Part shown: piece after piece, positions 31,925-44,835 of the stretch
Numbering within the stretch: position 1 is the stretch's first letter
How the letters are laid out: the number at the start of each line of letters is the position of its first letter
Source: Xiphydria camelus
Taxonomy: Eukaryota; Arthropoda; Insecta; Hymenoptera; Xiphydriidae
Assembly: GCA_963678675.1 (NCBI GenBank)
Contig: OY783193.1
Coordinates: 6,751,394-6,815,393, forward strand
Length of the DNA: 64,000 bases
Reading direction: 5' to 3'
Notes under the pieces: model-generated
What the model was told of the DNA's origin: nothing
The model's input: the letters and a program-made list of their open reading frames with translations, nothing else
The model's database searches: none
Translations under genes and position numbers: made by a program

Positions 31925-32380
31925 CACCGAGGAAATAGTTTATTTGTAATTAATAAATATTTGAATATAGCGAAATAAGCATTTTATTGGATCAGTTAAA
32001 TATTTGTTAACTATTACGACATTTATTTGGCACAATTAAGATAACTGTTCCAATAGAAGGACACGCCCCAGTAACCGGACATATTTAAATTCAAATTATT
32101 GAATGGAATAAAAAGAAATGACTGGTGGGAAAAAAATCGTCAATAAATTAGTGGCGTATATAGCAAATGTTATTAGTAAGAATCCTGAGTAAAATCTGAT
32201 ATATTAATTTTTATGGCTGTCCGGCTATTGGGACAGAGTTACCTTAAATCATTTGACGCTATCCTTTGAATGAAATAAAGATTCTAATAATTAATATATT
32301 TTTTCTTGACCTAACGAAATATTTATTTCACCGTATTTTAAATTAGATTTACTAATTATTAATAAACTATTTTCTCAGTG
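31925..32380 (+). mobile_element. G5: family G MITE interrupted by V
   Basis: TA then CACCGAGGAAATAGTTTATT; right tip ACTATTTTCTCAGTG then TA (32381-32382). The interior follows G1 up to GGCACAATTAA, then resumes after V with GAATGAAATAAAGATTCTAA. Confidence 0.85.
32040..32243. mobile_element. V: TTAA-flanked TIR element nested in G5
   Basis: Tips GATAACTGTTCCAATAGAAG and CTATTGGGACAGAGTTACC pair inversely over about 30 bp (consensus GGTAACTCTGTCCCAATAG). TTAA at 32036-32039 and 32244-32247 is the target duplication, and the G-family sequence supports the site having been TTAA. TTAA targeting recalls piggyBac, but the tips differ from family PB. 204 bp. Confidence 0.8.
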
Positions 32381-33623
32381 TATCATTTTTGACCACGTTC
32401 TTTTTTATATTAATTAATTCAGTATCAACATTGAAAAAGAGAACCCTAATTATTGTCGTTATAATGGATATCAAGGTTCAAACAACTCGTATAAACTGGC
32501 CGCCGACACGCAGTCACGATAACGTAATAAAGATGGCATATTTGAGATAAAAAGTGCCATAAAGTACGGAAGCACGTTCGTTTGCCGATCACGAGCCTCG
32601 TCCGTCGCCGCTACCTCGAGCACTCGCGTTACTCGAGCGTTCCAGGAAACTTATATACAGTTTCCTGGCGTTTGGGCGTTGGAACATTATATCGTCGTAA
32701 AACCTCGCGACACATGACATTCCGGCTTTTCGTCGCCGCGTGTCTCGGCGAAGAAACGATGGAAGAATCGCTCTCGCGCGCACCCGGAAAAATGATTTAT
32801 TTTCGCGCGAAAATCGATGGGACATTCCTGCGAGAGAGATAGGAATTTATTTCATATCGGAGGAAAGTTCACAATCGTGGTAAATAAGTTCTCTCCGCGG
32901 TCTTTTATCTGAGCGTACAAAATAAATAACGAAATAGAACGAAATAATATAAGATCTCAAAATTGAAATCGAAGGGTGGCGAACGGCTGGTGAGCGGGTC
33001 GAGAGGGGTGGAGAGGTTAAGTTATGGAGCGAGCGAGGAATTCAACTGAAATCTGATGAAGTCCGATGAAAAATGTATTCGCTCGAAATTAATCTTTATT
33101 TTATGCTAATAAATTCCTCATTCGCGGCAGAGGCATTTTCCTACGTGGAAAGCAATACTTACGGGCATGGCGTATTAGCAATTAGAGTTGATATCGCGCG
33201 AGAGCCGTAAAAATTCTTCACTCGGCTTTGCTCAAATACGCTCTCTTGTTTGAATCGAGAAAATATCGCGCATCATAAACTTAAAAATAACGCATATAAC
33301 GGAAATAGCCGCAAGAGTATGCATATTTTATGATGGCGGCTGCGTATTCGTACGCTATCGAATAGTTTCCCATACGGGCATAAAGAAATCCCTCTTGAAA
33401 AATGTCGTAACGTTCCTCCAACCTTCTCGATAAGCGACGATCCGTTTTCGGTACAGCGCACCATCCCCGACAATCCCGCTGATAACGGTTGTATAAAACG
33501 CCTTTGCCCTGTCTGAGCACGGCGATCAGGCGGTTCATTCGCTTCTTCCTCCTCGCGATGCGAAGGCAAGACTCGAGCTCTTCCTCTTCCGCCTTTCGTA
33601 AAGTCAAGCATAAAATGGGAGGA

Positions 33624-33647
33624 AGAGAGAGAGAGAGAGAGAGAGAA
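33624..33647. repeat. (GA)n microsatellite
   Basis: Uninterrupted GA units. Confidence 0.95.
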
Positions 33648-35215
33648 TCATCTCGCGCTTCGAAAGGGGGTTAAAACTTGCGACCCTCCGCCCGAGTCTT
33701 CGTCGCTCGGTGAATCGTCCTCGTCTCTGTCCTTTGTTTTGCCACTTCGTGAATATTCATAGTGCAGGGAGCCGGCAATTTCTTATTCCATGATGGATGG
33801 GGCTCGGAATAGAAAACGAACCGGAGGAGAGACCTACTTTTCGAGCACGGGCGGACAGATGGACAGACAAAGGCTTCATCTATCAAATTTCATCCCTCCG
33901 TATTTAGCCCCGGGTGAAATGCACTGCCGTTACCGGGGTTGGCTCTAGCATTTTCTTGGTATTTACGAAATTAAGAAGGGAGTGCGCTGAGAGGAGCCCC
34001 AGCCCCGTGTTTTCCTTTCTCGTTTTCAAGATCGCTCTTCACGGGTACCGCGGTGACGCTCAGTGGAATTGTTTTGATAACCTTCAAAATATATTAGAGG
34101 AACGCGGGGCATCATCGTATCTCTGAGCAAACAGACTCCTGGAGTGATTTTAAGAGGTACCAGCTGGTTTAACCGGCGTTGCTCGGGCTGTGGTTGGATT
34201 TTGTAAAAGGGTTCTGCAGCAAGGTAATAATTGTCCAATCGGAACCTGTCCAACGCCATTCAACAGGAAATTTTACGTATTTTCAGAATATTGCGATACA
34301 TTTTGGTCGATTTCCTCGCCGTTTTTAAGATATTTGTGAAAAACTAGAAACTTGCACGTGTAAATTTTGCTTAAGAAGATTGAAGAGGATAATGAGAGTG
34401 GATTTTTGTAAAGTTGATATAGACGATATCTTTTTTCCGCCTTGTCTGGGGTTCCCATAATTGTTATGATATTCGATTTCCATCGGCGACCTTGAGTTTA
34501 AAGTGCAGACAATTGCAGAATACCTGCGGGAAAGGAATCTTTATGACCCGGAGAAACAGAAATACTTAATTCGAAAAATATTACATAATTCAGTGAATCC
34601 CAGTGGATCTTGCTCTTCTCGTAAAGAGACAGAAATTACGAAACGCCTCTTCCTTCATCTAGTTCCTTCTTCATTCTTATCATACTATCTTTCACTCGCT
34701 TCATTTCATCACTTTATCTTTGTATATTCATTTATAACAATTTCTGTATCTATTTCTTTTCCGACAATGAGTGCCAAACTTTATCCCTCACTCTGTCAAA
34801 ATTTACAGCACCACTGCAATCGATCTTAGACCAACGTACCTTCTTTTCTCCACGACGACAAAACGGTAGACTAATCTTTTATTCCAAAACAATTACCGCA
34901 GTCGATCGCTGCTGCACCGAGAGTCGAAAGAGATCATAATAATCAATCGCATGCAACGAGCGCGTAGGGAAAAGGGCGGAGAACGTCACGCAGGCCGCCT
35001 GCAGTCCGTGTCCCTTCGATTCAACACATAAGTACATAAATAGCATTTCTTTCTCTCTCGCTCTCGTTAGTTCTGCCGTCCGCAGCGAGATTGCAATTTG
35101 GAAAATTGCGGAAGGTTCGATCGCGCGACCCCCACGTACGATCGCGGGGGTGCAGAACGCACGCGAGAAGCAGGCGAAGGCGAATCGGTCCGATCGGGAC
35201 TCTCGAGAGCGTTCC

Positions 35216-35235
35216 CGCGCGCGCGCGCGCGCGCG
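35216..35235. repeat. (CG)10 tract
   Basis: Twenty alternating C and G bases, then TG; a sequence type known to favour Z-DNA. Confidence 0.95.
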
Positions 35236-35691
35236 TGTCTAAGTATAGCAATCTTGCGGGGGTAATTTTGTGCAAATAGTAATATCGTGCAGACCGACTG
35301 GCTGCTGCGCTCGCGTGCCGGGCGATCGTTTTCATTACGACCCTTCGCGGCACGAGCAGATAAAACCAATTATAACCCATATTTCCCGATATCGTCCAAA
35401 AAGCTGTCAGCGTCCGTAGCCGACCTAGGTGCGGGTTACCATCGATGGATTTAACTTGCAAAACAGCCATTTTCGTCCGTAAATATCCTTAATGACCGTG
35501 CGATGAACGTTTGCGCCCGTCGATTGACTAAATAACGTTCTTGCCGCGGCATTCCGAAAATCATTTTCGAACTGCATAATTCAGAAGGTCAACGCGCGAG
35601 GAATTTGGTAAAGGTTGAGCGACTTCCATTTAAACAATAATTTTTTTTATGTTTTTTAATAAAGAATATCCTTTGGTACTAAGTTCTTTAA

Positions 35692-36177
35692 TATAGTCAC
35701 ACATGGGTCAAATTAATCCCGCCGATGTTTAAATAATAGTGACGTGAATAACATCCGTTCAATTTAGACCGATAAATTATGAAATATTCCTCGAATTTTA
35801 TAAAATATCTGATCGCCGTTTTTATGTAAGAAATGAGATGATGACATGTTTAAAAACAATCGTAAATATGTAGATGCGTGAAAAATGAGCTGCTTCACTA
35901 AAAATGTCATAACTTCTTTATTTTTAGAGTTTTCTTAATGATTTTTATGGATGATACTCATAAGATATGGTATTTTGAAGTAATAAATGGTTCTATAGTG
36001 CACGTTGCAAAAACGATTTTTACCGATATGCGAAGAAGGTTCGTAGTACGAATTTTAAGGAGAAGCTGTTTATGCCGAGACCAGACGAGGGTCTAGTTAT
36101 GATTGTTAAAAAGAAGAAGTATGATCAGCTTCAAAATTGAAGCCTGGGTCAGGTAAACCCTTGGTGACCACAGAGGG
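35692..36177 (+). mobile_element. PB3: piggyBac-like element, left tip lost
   Basis: Right tip GTGACCACAGAGGG followed by TTAA (36178-36181). The left side starts at TAGTCACACATGGGTC, about 35 bp inside the expected tip. The interior aligns to PB2 with a single, not doubled, middle unit, giving the ancestral length of roughly 515-520 bp. No frame. Confidence 0.8.
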
Positions 36178-36181
36178 TTAA

Positions 36182-36958
36182 TAAATATTTTTTATTATTA
36201 AGTTCCTTAATTATTATTGTCGTTGATGTTGGGATTGAAATGGATATTATGGAGTAATAAGAGTTCCTTACTATTTATTAAACATTTCTCTCTGTATACT
36301 TCATGAAACATCTTACTTCGAATGTTTGAGTAACTAATGTCTTCCTTTCCCTGCCTTGATTTTCACCGGCAATTACTTTTTCTGCTTTTGTACTTAGTAC
36401 GTACTGATTTATGTGCTTCCATGCTCGCTATATATTACTTGCAACGTTTCTAGGAAGTGGACTGTCGTGTCGAGGGGAATTAACCATAAGCATGTCGCGA
36501 ACCGCTGTATATTTTCCTGTATTAATTCGTACTTACATGTAAGAAATACGAGGGGACGATATCAATCGAGACAGAACTTCATGGAATTTGCGTAGTGCCA
36601 TTCATAACATCAAGAAGTTTCTGATTAAATCCTTGAAATATATATGTATATAGCTTTGAGGGGCCTTTCTCGTATGATTAATAACACGAAAAAATCCCTT
36701 AAACTGTATGAAGAGGTGGTGTAAGTACCACTTCAATAAATATCATATTTCTATAGAGCCACGTGTCGATACTTAGGAACACGATTCATATTGAAATGGC
36801 ACTTATGACGTTGTCACATACCATCCTTCGTATGCATTGACGTACAATGAGAAGATCATACAACTATGTGCACTACAATTAATTTTGTTTTCATCTAAAA
36901 GTTCCTGCATTTAAGCCAACGATGTATTATATCGGGAACATAAACCTATGATGAAATA
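36182..36958. other. No feature recognised
   Basis: AT-rich sequence with a minor hairpin (GAGGTGGT...ACCACTTC at 36713-36735). Short frames only. Confidence 0.4.
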
Positions 36959-37247
36959 CACCGAGAGAAATAAATGCTAGTGTAAAAGAAAAATATTTCT
37001 TGAACCTAGAACATATGATCTTAAAAATTGTTAAGAAGGCAGATTCTTGAAAAGAATCTTATATACTCTTGATTTAAGAATACATTCGCTCGGACAAGAA
37101 TTTTTTCCTGCGCGAAAAAAAACAATCACTCGAACGTATCAAATATTTTCATGCACGAAGAAAGCCATGGCTTAATCCTGGAATTATATCATGTTTTTGA
37201 CTGTAGAAAACATTTTTTTTTAGCACTAGAAATTATTTCTCTCAGTG
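36959..37247 (-). mobile_element. F3: family F MITE, reverse orientation
   Basis: TA then CACCGAGAGAAATAAATGCT; right tip GAAATTATTTCTCTCAGTG. Its right half is the inverse of F1's left half (CCATGGCTTAATCCTGG against CCAGGATTAAGCCATGG). It preserves the uninterrupted CTAGAAATTATTTC end that is split in F1. Confidence 0.85.
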
Positions 37248-39776
37248 CATCTATATTTGTGCATCGAACCACAAAATACATTTAATTAAATGCACCTCAT
37301 CCTCGATAGATTCATACTCACGATACTCGCTCATCCGGGAACAAGTAATTTCCATTCGATCGCAATTAATCGTTAATTATATCAAATACACCGATTTATT
37401 TTCTCGTAGATTCACATTAAAGTGCATATCTCCGAATGTCCGCGGGGTAATAATGTCGTTCGCCTGTCAACGACCAGATGCATATCTGCACGTAGATAAA
37501 TTCAGGATCCACCCGCAATTTGAAACGACCGATAGACCAATCCCCGTTCCGTCCAGGGTAATTAAACTTGTCGACCTCCGCGACGTGCTTTCACGGCACA
37601 TTTTACGTCGGTCAGTCCGTATACGCGCGCGCGCGCGCGCGCGCGTATACAGACGTAGGTGCACGTATCTCGCATTTGAAACGTTTCGTGCGTATCGAAT
37701 GACACGCCATGTCGTGCCGAGAAGTTTTTAGACGAGGACACGTCGGCATGAAAGCCTCCGGCGTCGGCCGTAAAGCTCTGCGCGATCTGCGGACAAAGAG
37801 CCACCTTTCCCCCTCGCTTTTTCTCCAGGCCGGTTGATAACTACGTCATTCAGAAATAATTCATTTGAATTTCGCGTCGCGAAGCTCGCGATCCTCGTTC
37901 CTTCGTCGCTCGACGCCAGCGTGAGCTCCCACCGGCGACGAAATATTTCCGAATTATTCGTACGAAGCTGCAGCGTCGCTTATCGAGCGTCCGAAAGCTT
38001 CGTCCCTCGCGAGTAATCCTTCTCTTCGTATACGTCCGGCTCTCTCCAGAGCCCATGGACGCTTCAGGACCAACGAACTGCCTGTTACGTTTCGCCGCGC
38101 CGCCGCCGGTCCGATTTCTCGCGTCACATCGTAGCTAAGCTTTTATTAGCCCTGTCTGTGACCACGACGACGGCTCGACCTTTCTCCTCCAGTGGCGTTT
38201 GTCGCGCCGTCGAGTCTTCGGGAGATTTCTACACCTTTTTTGTTTTATGTACGACGTTTTATTTAGATTCGAAACGAACCTAAATACCGCACCATGTAGT
38301 TATTCTAACATACTAAACTGGAGCTAATTCGAAATTCAGGGTAATTCTGTGACAATGAACTGAAATTAGGCTTGGGATAATTGTAAATGTATAAATATAA
38401 ATTGCAAACCTTTTTATTTTTCTTTAAGAATAATCATAATATAATATATTGAAGAGAGGAACTCATATAGAAAAAAAAACGCTCATTTCTTTTTATTCCA
38501 TCTCGATTCAGCGCTGCTATGCTTCGACATTGAACGAAAAATCGCAACAATGTTGATACGAAAGAAATTTTTAAAAATGTACGTATTCCTTTTTTAGAGT
38601 TCCCTTTTAACATGAATACATAGAAAAATTATTTAATTGAATATAATCACCTCTAATCACAATATCAACTCGTGTAAGGATTAAAGCCACGATCCAGTCG
38701 AGTCAACAAAATACAAAAAAAAACCCTAATTTGAACACTCTCTACATAATTTCGACTTACCGCAAACCACCACCTCCTTCGACTCACGAAAACGCGAAAG
38801 ACCCCGAAGAGAGAGAAGAATCCTCGTGCAAGAGGATACAGTCCCATCCGTTTTTCCAGCCCAATCGAATTCCACCCCCGACGGAAAATGAATGCACATG
38901 AACGTTTACAAGAATACGCGTTACGGATGCAATTTATTCGCGCGTCCCGGGGGCTATATCGAAAGAGGCGTGCCTAATCTCGACAACGGGATGCGCATGT
39001 CGGACCAAACAAAGTTTGCTCGTCGTTTCATCAGCGGAGCAGCCTAAATGGCGAGCGCGCTCGCGCCCCTGCTGTTCCCCACACGCACATACGCCGAACG
39101 CGTGGCTTTCTTCGCGCGCGCGAGCATACGTGCGCGCGTGGCGATGTATTCGCGCGTGCGTGCAGTCAGGACAGGAGGGTTTTACGCGGCCATTCCGGAA
39201 GAGCGTTACGAGGTACTAGTGGGCGATCTCTTTCGAAGCAAATCGAGATGAAAATGTGAGGGTCGAAACGTCGGTTGGGAATGAAACGGAACTCGCGCCG
39301 TCCCTTCTCCCGTTTCCTATCCCCCCTCCCGCCTCGTACCCTTCCAGGGGATGGAACGTCTACGCGCGAGGCTACAAAGCTAGCCGACCGCGGCAGCGGT
39401 TCGCCAATATCCGAAAGCGAAAACTGGGCCACTTCCTACGGGGCACTCTCGACCGCTTCGTTCTCTTCGTCCCCCTCTCTTCGCTCTGTTATACCTCCGC
39501 TCTCTCCCCCCTCTCTCTGTCTCCATCTCTCTCTGGCTATTTTATCACAGTATACACGATCGCTCCACTCCCCTTGCTCAAGGAAGAGGGCGCCTTGCAG
39601 GGATGGAGCCTGAAATGCAAATTACATTGTTACTTCCTTTGATGGTGGATGACTCGTAGGCCTGGTGCAATCAGCGGATCCGCATACCCGCGGTAACAAT
39701 TTCCAATTTCGTTCGATGCGGCGCTTTGGGTATATTCGACTGCTCTGTGGATTCGAATTGGGTCTGTTATATTATA
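37248..39776. other. No gene; GC-rich with a long alternating palindrome
   Basis: CpG-rich at 37440-38250 and 38930-39500, AT-rich at 38270-38720. Frames up to 128 codons overlap on both strands. CGCGCGCGAGC / GTGCGCGCGT runs occur at about 39112-39140. No TIR element recognised. Confidence 0.4.
37619..37650. repeat. Perfect 32-bp alternating purine-pyrimidine palindrome
   Basis: GTATAC, ten GC units, GTATAC. The whole 32 bp is its own reverse complement and alternates purine and pyrimidine throughout, the sequence type most prone to Z-DNA or cruciform extrusion. Confidence 0.9.
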
Positions 39777-39958
39777 CATTGAGAAAAATGATTAGTAATG
39801 TTAGCCAAACGTTTGGTTGATATGGGAACAACGGGATAGGATTCTTATTGGGACGACAAACTTTTGGTTGCGACAACTAAACATTTGTCGTCACGGCAAG
39901 AATATTTTTGTTCCTATGTCAATAAAAGTTTTAACATTACTAATTATTTATTTCAATG
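39777..39958. mobile_element. W: TA-type MITE
   Basis: TA then CATTGAGAAAAATGATTAGT; right end ACTAATTATTTATTTCAATG. The arms share GTAATGTTA / TAACATTAC. It lies two bases before W2. Confidence 0.8.
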
Positions 39959-39960
39959 CA

Positions 39961-40250
39961 GACTGAGAAAAAACAATTGGTTGAACCGATTTAGTTGGTT
40001 CAAATTATTTCAAACGATGAAATATTGTTTAATTTATGTAATTGTGTTCATTCCGATACCCATTCATTTGCAACTAATATATGCTTAATCACATGTATGA
40101 TTAATATTTTCTAACATCGGTTATGCTTATGCTTGCTGTGAATTAACGAATATCGAATTAAACACAATTTCCTTAATTCAAATGAATGTATTATCATTTC
40201 GATTGATTTGAATCAACCATGGTAAACCTTTTAACCAAATTTTCTTCAGT
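39961..40250. mobile_element. W2: TA-type MITE next to W
   Basis: Left GACTGAGAAAAAACAATTGG and TTGGTTCAAATTATTT; right AATCAACCATGG, CCTTTTAACCAAATTTTCTT and CAGT then ATA. The left target side has been replaced by W or vice versa. Confidence 0.7.
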
Positions 40251-41776
40251 ATAGAATCACGTGTTTCTGCGCAGGGTGATACCTCCTTTATTCCGTACGT
40301 CGACGCGTAGTTAGTTACGACTGGAATTGAAAAACAATAACCTGTGGATCTTCCTTGTCGCGTATGGTATCGAGGAAAGGGGTGAGATGTTATAGTCCCG
40401 ATTTGTCGGAAAAGTACATGCGCTGCACTCCGAAATGGATTTATGACAAGTGATAGGAAAAAGGGTAGAGAGATTGCACCTTGATACGCGCTGCAGTTTT
40501 TCGCGATTTTCGAGATAACGGCGAAGAAAAAGATATTTCATTTGAGAAATTATTTTCTTGAAAAAGGATTTTCTTTTCCGGATAAACGCGGAATCCTGCA
40601 AAGCTAACCAGAATGCATGAAAATACTCATTGAGTCGTGTTAGTTTCTAATTGGTTCACGGTACTGTTAGGGATTCAGCAACGTCGACAAAACGAATACC
40701 GCAAGTCGTATTGCAGTTACTCGGTCGTTTCGCAACCCAATTTAATTAATTGGGAGAACAGCGGGTCGTTGCAACGCACTTGCATTCGGGGTGACGACGA
40801 ACGAGTATTTCAATTAGAAACGTGGAACTATAACGTTATGGTACCGGAGCAAACTGGAGCGACCTTTATTATGATTTCATGTGAATTTATTCACTTGATG
40901 TTATACGGTCAAAGGAGTGCCGCCTGATGAAATAGAAATCAATGTACAAAATTCAAAAGCGATTCATTATTTAAACTTTCGCAAATTTCATTCACGTTAT
41001 TAATATTATAATGTGGTAGAAACTCGGTTAAATTAATTATCTCGAAACGAGGAAACTTAATTGAATATTTATGTATCATGTGTTACGCACGCATTTACGC
41101 CGCTGGATCATGAAATACAACATTTCATAAATGAGAGAATGGAGGTTCAATAAAGGGCACGGTTAATTAAAGCTGAGTGTCAACTTAATCGGATTTCTGT
41201 TGAAAATTTGTAGAAAGATTCGAAAGAGCATCCTTACATAGGTACTTTATCCCTGAAGCGCGATAATCGAGGTTAATTTGGTAAAATGCTATCTATCTTC
41301 GGCAAATCGTAATATAATTAACGTTTCTCGCGAATTCGTAATAAACTAATAAATAGCAACTAACAGAAATATCAGTCGAATCACGTTACGTTTCCTGATT
41401 GAATCACAGAGACACTATCAAGATAATAAAGTACACTGACAATATAATTAGATGTCTCGTGTCACACTGCAGCGTTGCACAGTTATTTCGTTAATTCTAT
41501 CAAATTTATATCGGCAGAACTACGAGTTACTGCAGTTTAGTGCCACTCTTGGAACGGCATCGAATTAATGATTCAATTCAAACGGTCGTCTTTCTTGCGA
41601 TCTCTACGCCGATCATCATTATCACCGCCTTACAATCAAGAGCGTTCTATTTCTCGCGGTATTCGGGGTATCCAGAGATATTGAATCTGTAATATTAAAT
41701 CGTTCAGAGAGGGGTTTATTCTAGAGTTTCTTTTCAAATATCTCCAGCGTAATTTGTATAGATTTCAATATTCACA
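40251..41776. other. No feature recognised
   Basis: Mostly AT-rich unique sequence; a 96-codon frame on each strand (40311-40601 and 40637-40927) without family resemblance. Confidence 0.4.
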
Positions 41777-41780
41777 TTAA

Positions 41781-41973
41781 CCCTCCGTGGTCATCAAGGA
41801 TCCACTTGACCCAGGTTTCATTAGATATTCCGCAATGTTCGAAGAATGTTCCACAATTTGTCAGTCTAAATTGGAAAGATCTTGTTCAAGTGGCTTTTAT
41901 TTAAAAATCGGTTGGGTCCATTTGACTCATGTGTGATCATCGCGGAACTCTACAGACGTATGACCACGAAAGG
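41781..41973 (-). mobile_element. PB4: 193-bp internally deleted piggyBac-like element
   Basis: TTAA at 41777-41780 and 41974-41977; left tip CCCTCCGTGGTCATCAAGGA, right tip TGACCACGAAAGG. The left part is the inverse of the PB2/PB3 right end and the right part the inverse of the PB2 left end, so it is the same family on the minus strand with about 320 bp of the middle missing. Confidence 0.85.
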
Positions 41974-41977
41974 TTAA

Positions 41978-44168
41978 ATTAGTCTCTTTTATGGTGAAAC
42001 TTTTAATTACAACTTGGAGTACCGCAGTCAAACATCACTAGATTAAAATTTAGCAAAGTGTCTTATTAATTATTTGCTATCAATGCCTTATACAAATCAA
42101 AATAACGCCTTACCTCGCAGAATAATGCTCGTTTTATTTTTCGAAATTGCTGAAAATCGATGCGAATATAATACTCGGGACAGTACTATCGGATATAGGA
42201 TCATATCATTTTTTCTTTCCATCTTCCTACATATAATAGTTAGAGCCATCTACAGGAGAACAGCAGCTTTCAATGCAACTTCCTAATATAATCAAAATCG
42301 TGCTTTTCTCGATACTCGATGCGAAAGATATACAATAGTTGTGCGCTAGCTACATCTCGCGGAGCGATTCGCTTCTCATCTCTTGAGACGCTCGTGCATC
42401 TCCGAGAATTTCACACGCGGAACGTTACATTCGGCAATATTACCTGGCACATCTCCACCGCTTTCTCCGCTATCCAGAAATATCGACACATACGTCAAAT
42501 AAGAATCCGGAACATCTGGCACCGCCTCTCTATCTTCTCGACTGTACCGCCCGCGAGAAAGCGCCGTTATAAGCTCGCCGAAAATCTTGAAAAGACGCAC
42601 CACCAGACGACTCGCGCGTCGGGTTCCTTCGGGCGTTCGCGGCGGGAGAGGGGAATTCGTCACCCCTAACTTTCGCGGGCAAAGCTTGACGCGTCGAACT
42701 GCATTTCCACCCGCGCGGTAAACCCTTTCCCGGGCTACGAGATCGACGACGTCACCCGGCCTCAGAATCTAAGCTTTCCATCTCGACGAATTACTCGCTT
42801 TTTACTCACCGTCTGATTTTTCAACGTCGAGTCGAGGGGAATTTCGCGTAGAGCGACGATCCGACGTACGGTGTCGTCTAGCGTTTTCCCTTGCTTATCT
42901 GGTCTGCTTCGGGAGAATGGTTTCATGGTTCGCGTTCACCTTAAGGCGCCAAAATGCTTTCAAGTGACTTCAATAAAGAAATATGTTATATTTTATAAAA
43001 GGATGAGTTGTACGTATTATATTCAAAGAGAAAAGGAAAATATATTGGGTGAGCTTTGCACGGTAAAAAAGTGGTGTTAATTTTAACATAATTTCACCGG
43101 CGTGGACCTATATATAATATATCCAGTATCATGTACAATATTAATGGTTGCATAATTAAAGGGGCAAGTAAGTAAGTACGTTTTCGGTCCACTATTCGTT
43201 TTTATTTCGTAAAATTGTTGTAAGAATAATTTTCCCAGTTCTCGCTCACCGAAATAATGCTCGCTGCAATATCCTCTGCAATATTTCATTAACACGCAGG
43301 ACTTTAACATTTTATCCGTGTCACATTTATCTCTGATCTTCCATATTTACTTATCCACCCCTTCGATCGTGCAACCATTAATACAAAGACGTACGTTAAG
43401 GTTCACTTCGTATACGTCCCACATCGAAGTTAAGATTGAACCAAGGCTCTGACGTCAGTGACTTCCGCTATTCAGCCGGACAGATTTTTCAGCGCGCTTC
43501 GCATCGCCGCAGCCGTGTCCCACGTCGGGAGTTCGCTGCCGGCGCGCCAAATTGGCGGGAAAACGAGCGGACGAGTTTAATTTTAGTTGTATTTCATTGA
43601 AAAGGGCAATTCTCCGGCGGCCGTGCATCCATCATGTAGAATAAAGCGCGGCCGGTGGGATTAGCATGGATATGACTGAATTATACAGACTATGCGCCAG
43701 ACTGCGTGTACCACATGCCACTCGTGTAAGCCTCCCGAGGGCTCGCCATTCAGAATCGGCTATGTATAATGTTTAACGTAATATCAGCCCGAGTACCCGA
43801 GCGGTGCCGGTCGCGGCTGCAGTAAAAGTATACGTACGTCCGACCGCGCGTCTATACGAAAATCAGACGCGGTACCTACGTATGTAGCTGCGTCTTGGGT
43901 TCGGTGCATACCCAGTGTTTTGTTTGATACACACCAGTGCAACGGGTTGCATGTCGGTTGGGTCATGTATGATCCGAAGGTCTTTAGTGTGTAGTTTCTT
44001 GCAGTCGTCAAGATTGATTAATTACACGCTTGTATTTATCGTAGGAATTTATTGTCTTAAGAAATAGAACAATGACTAAAACTTTCAGAAAATTATTTAT
44101 GAATGTACAATCACAATTCATCAATATTGAACACCGTGGGTCGCTATAGACTCGATGACTATAGTTAC
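41978..44168. other. No gene recognised
   Basis: GC-rich at 42320-42900 and 43470-43900. Overlapping plus (116) and minus (95) frames at 42319-42669 match no family. A small hairpin occurs around TGGTGTTAATTTTAACA at 43073. Confidence 0.4.
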
Positions 44169-44203
44169 GTTTTGTCATTTTAACCAAGTTATTTTTCTGA
44201 GTG
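44169..44203 (+). mobile_element. Family D right-end fragment
   Basis: TTTTGTCATTTTAACCAAGT then TATTTTTCTGAGTG and TA, matching the right ends of D1 and D3. No left part. Confidence 0.65.
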
Positions 44204-44205
44204 TA

Positions 44206-44835
44206 TCACTCTACGAAATATCGGTCATCTTATTAGTGGTCAACGTTACAGACGCTCCTATATAGTTTCGACACTCGTTTGCGTTTTTTTTGAATAATCA
44301 AGGAAATAAACGTAAGCAGTGTCATTTGGTTCAGATATTGGCTCTCGGTATTATCACCGAATTACAGGAAACCACAGAGGACAGGGTGTACCAACCGATA
44401 AGCAACCCGCTGCACTGGCGTGTATTAAACCAAACACGGGACATGTACTCCCTATACGTTCAATGTACTCGCCCCGTGCTTGCAGCAAGCACTTATCTCG
44501 AAAGCTTTGTGTCCATTCGCGCGCGAGTGTTGTGACAGTTTCACGCCTCTGAGAAACTCGCGGAGTTTCCTCGCGCATACGAATTCGCTCGATTTTCAAT
44601 TTGCAAGTTGCTTTTCGACGAGCTCTCTTTCTGCACGGTACTGACTCGGCGTGTGTGTATGGTCGCATTCGAACGTATCGACTTTGCGACGGCAGAGAAT
44701 TCGACGTGGCGATTTACCGTTACTGCACTGCAGTGACGACTGTATACTCGTACGGGCACGCGTGAAAATAGGGGAAACAGCTTTTCGGCAGGAAACGGAA
44801 GTTTCGCATCCAATTCAAGCGTAAACATTCTTACT
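44206..44835. other. No feature recognised
   Basis: Overlapping frames of 77-104 codons on both strands at 44290-44828, no family resemblance. Confidence 0.4.

Larger units (their letters stand above)
32383..35690. other. No gene; sparse repeats
   Basis: CpG-rich around 32570-32850, 33400-33950 and 34960-35470, AT-rich between. Microsatellites at 33624-33647 and 35216-35235 are listed separately. Overlapping frames of 60-149 codons match nothing. No TIR element was recognised here. Confidence 0.4.
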
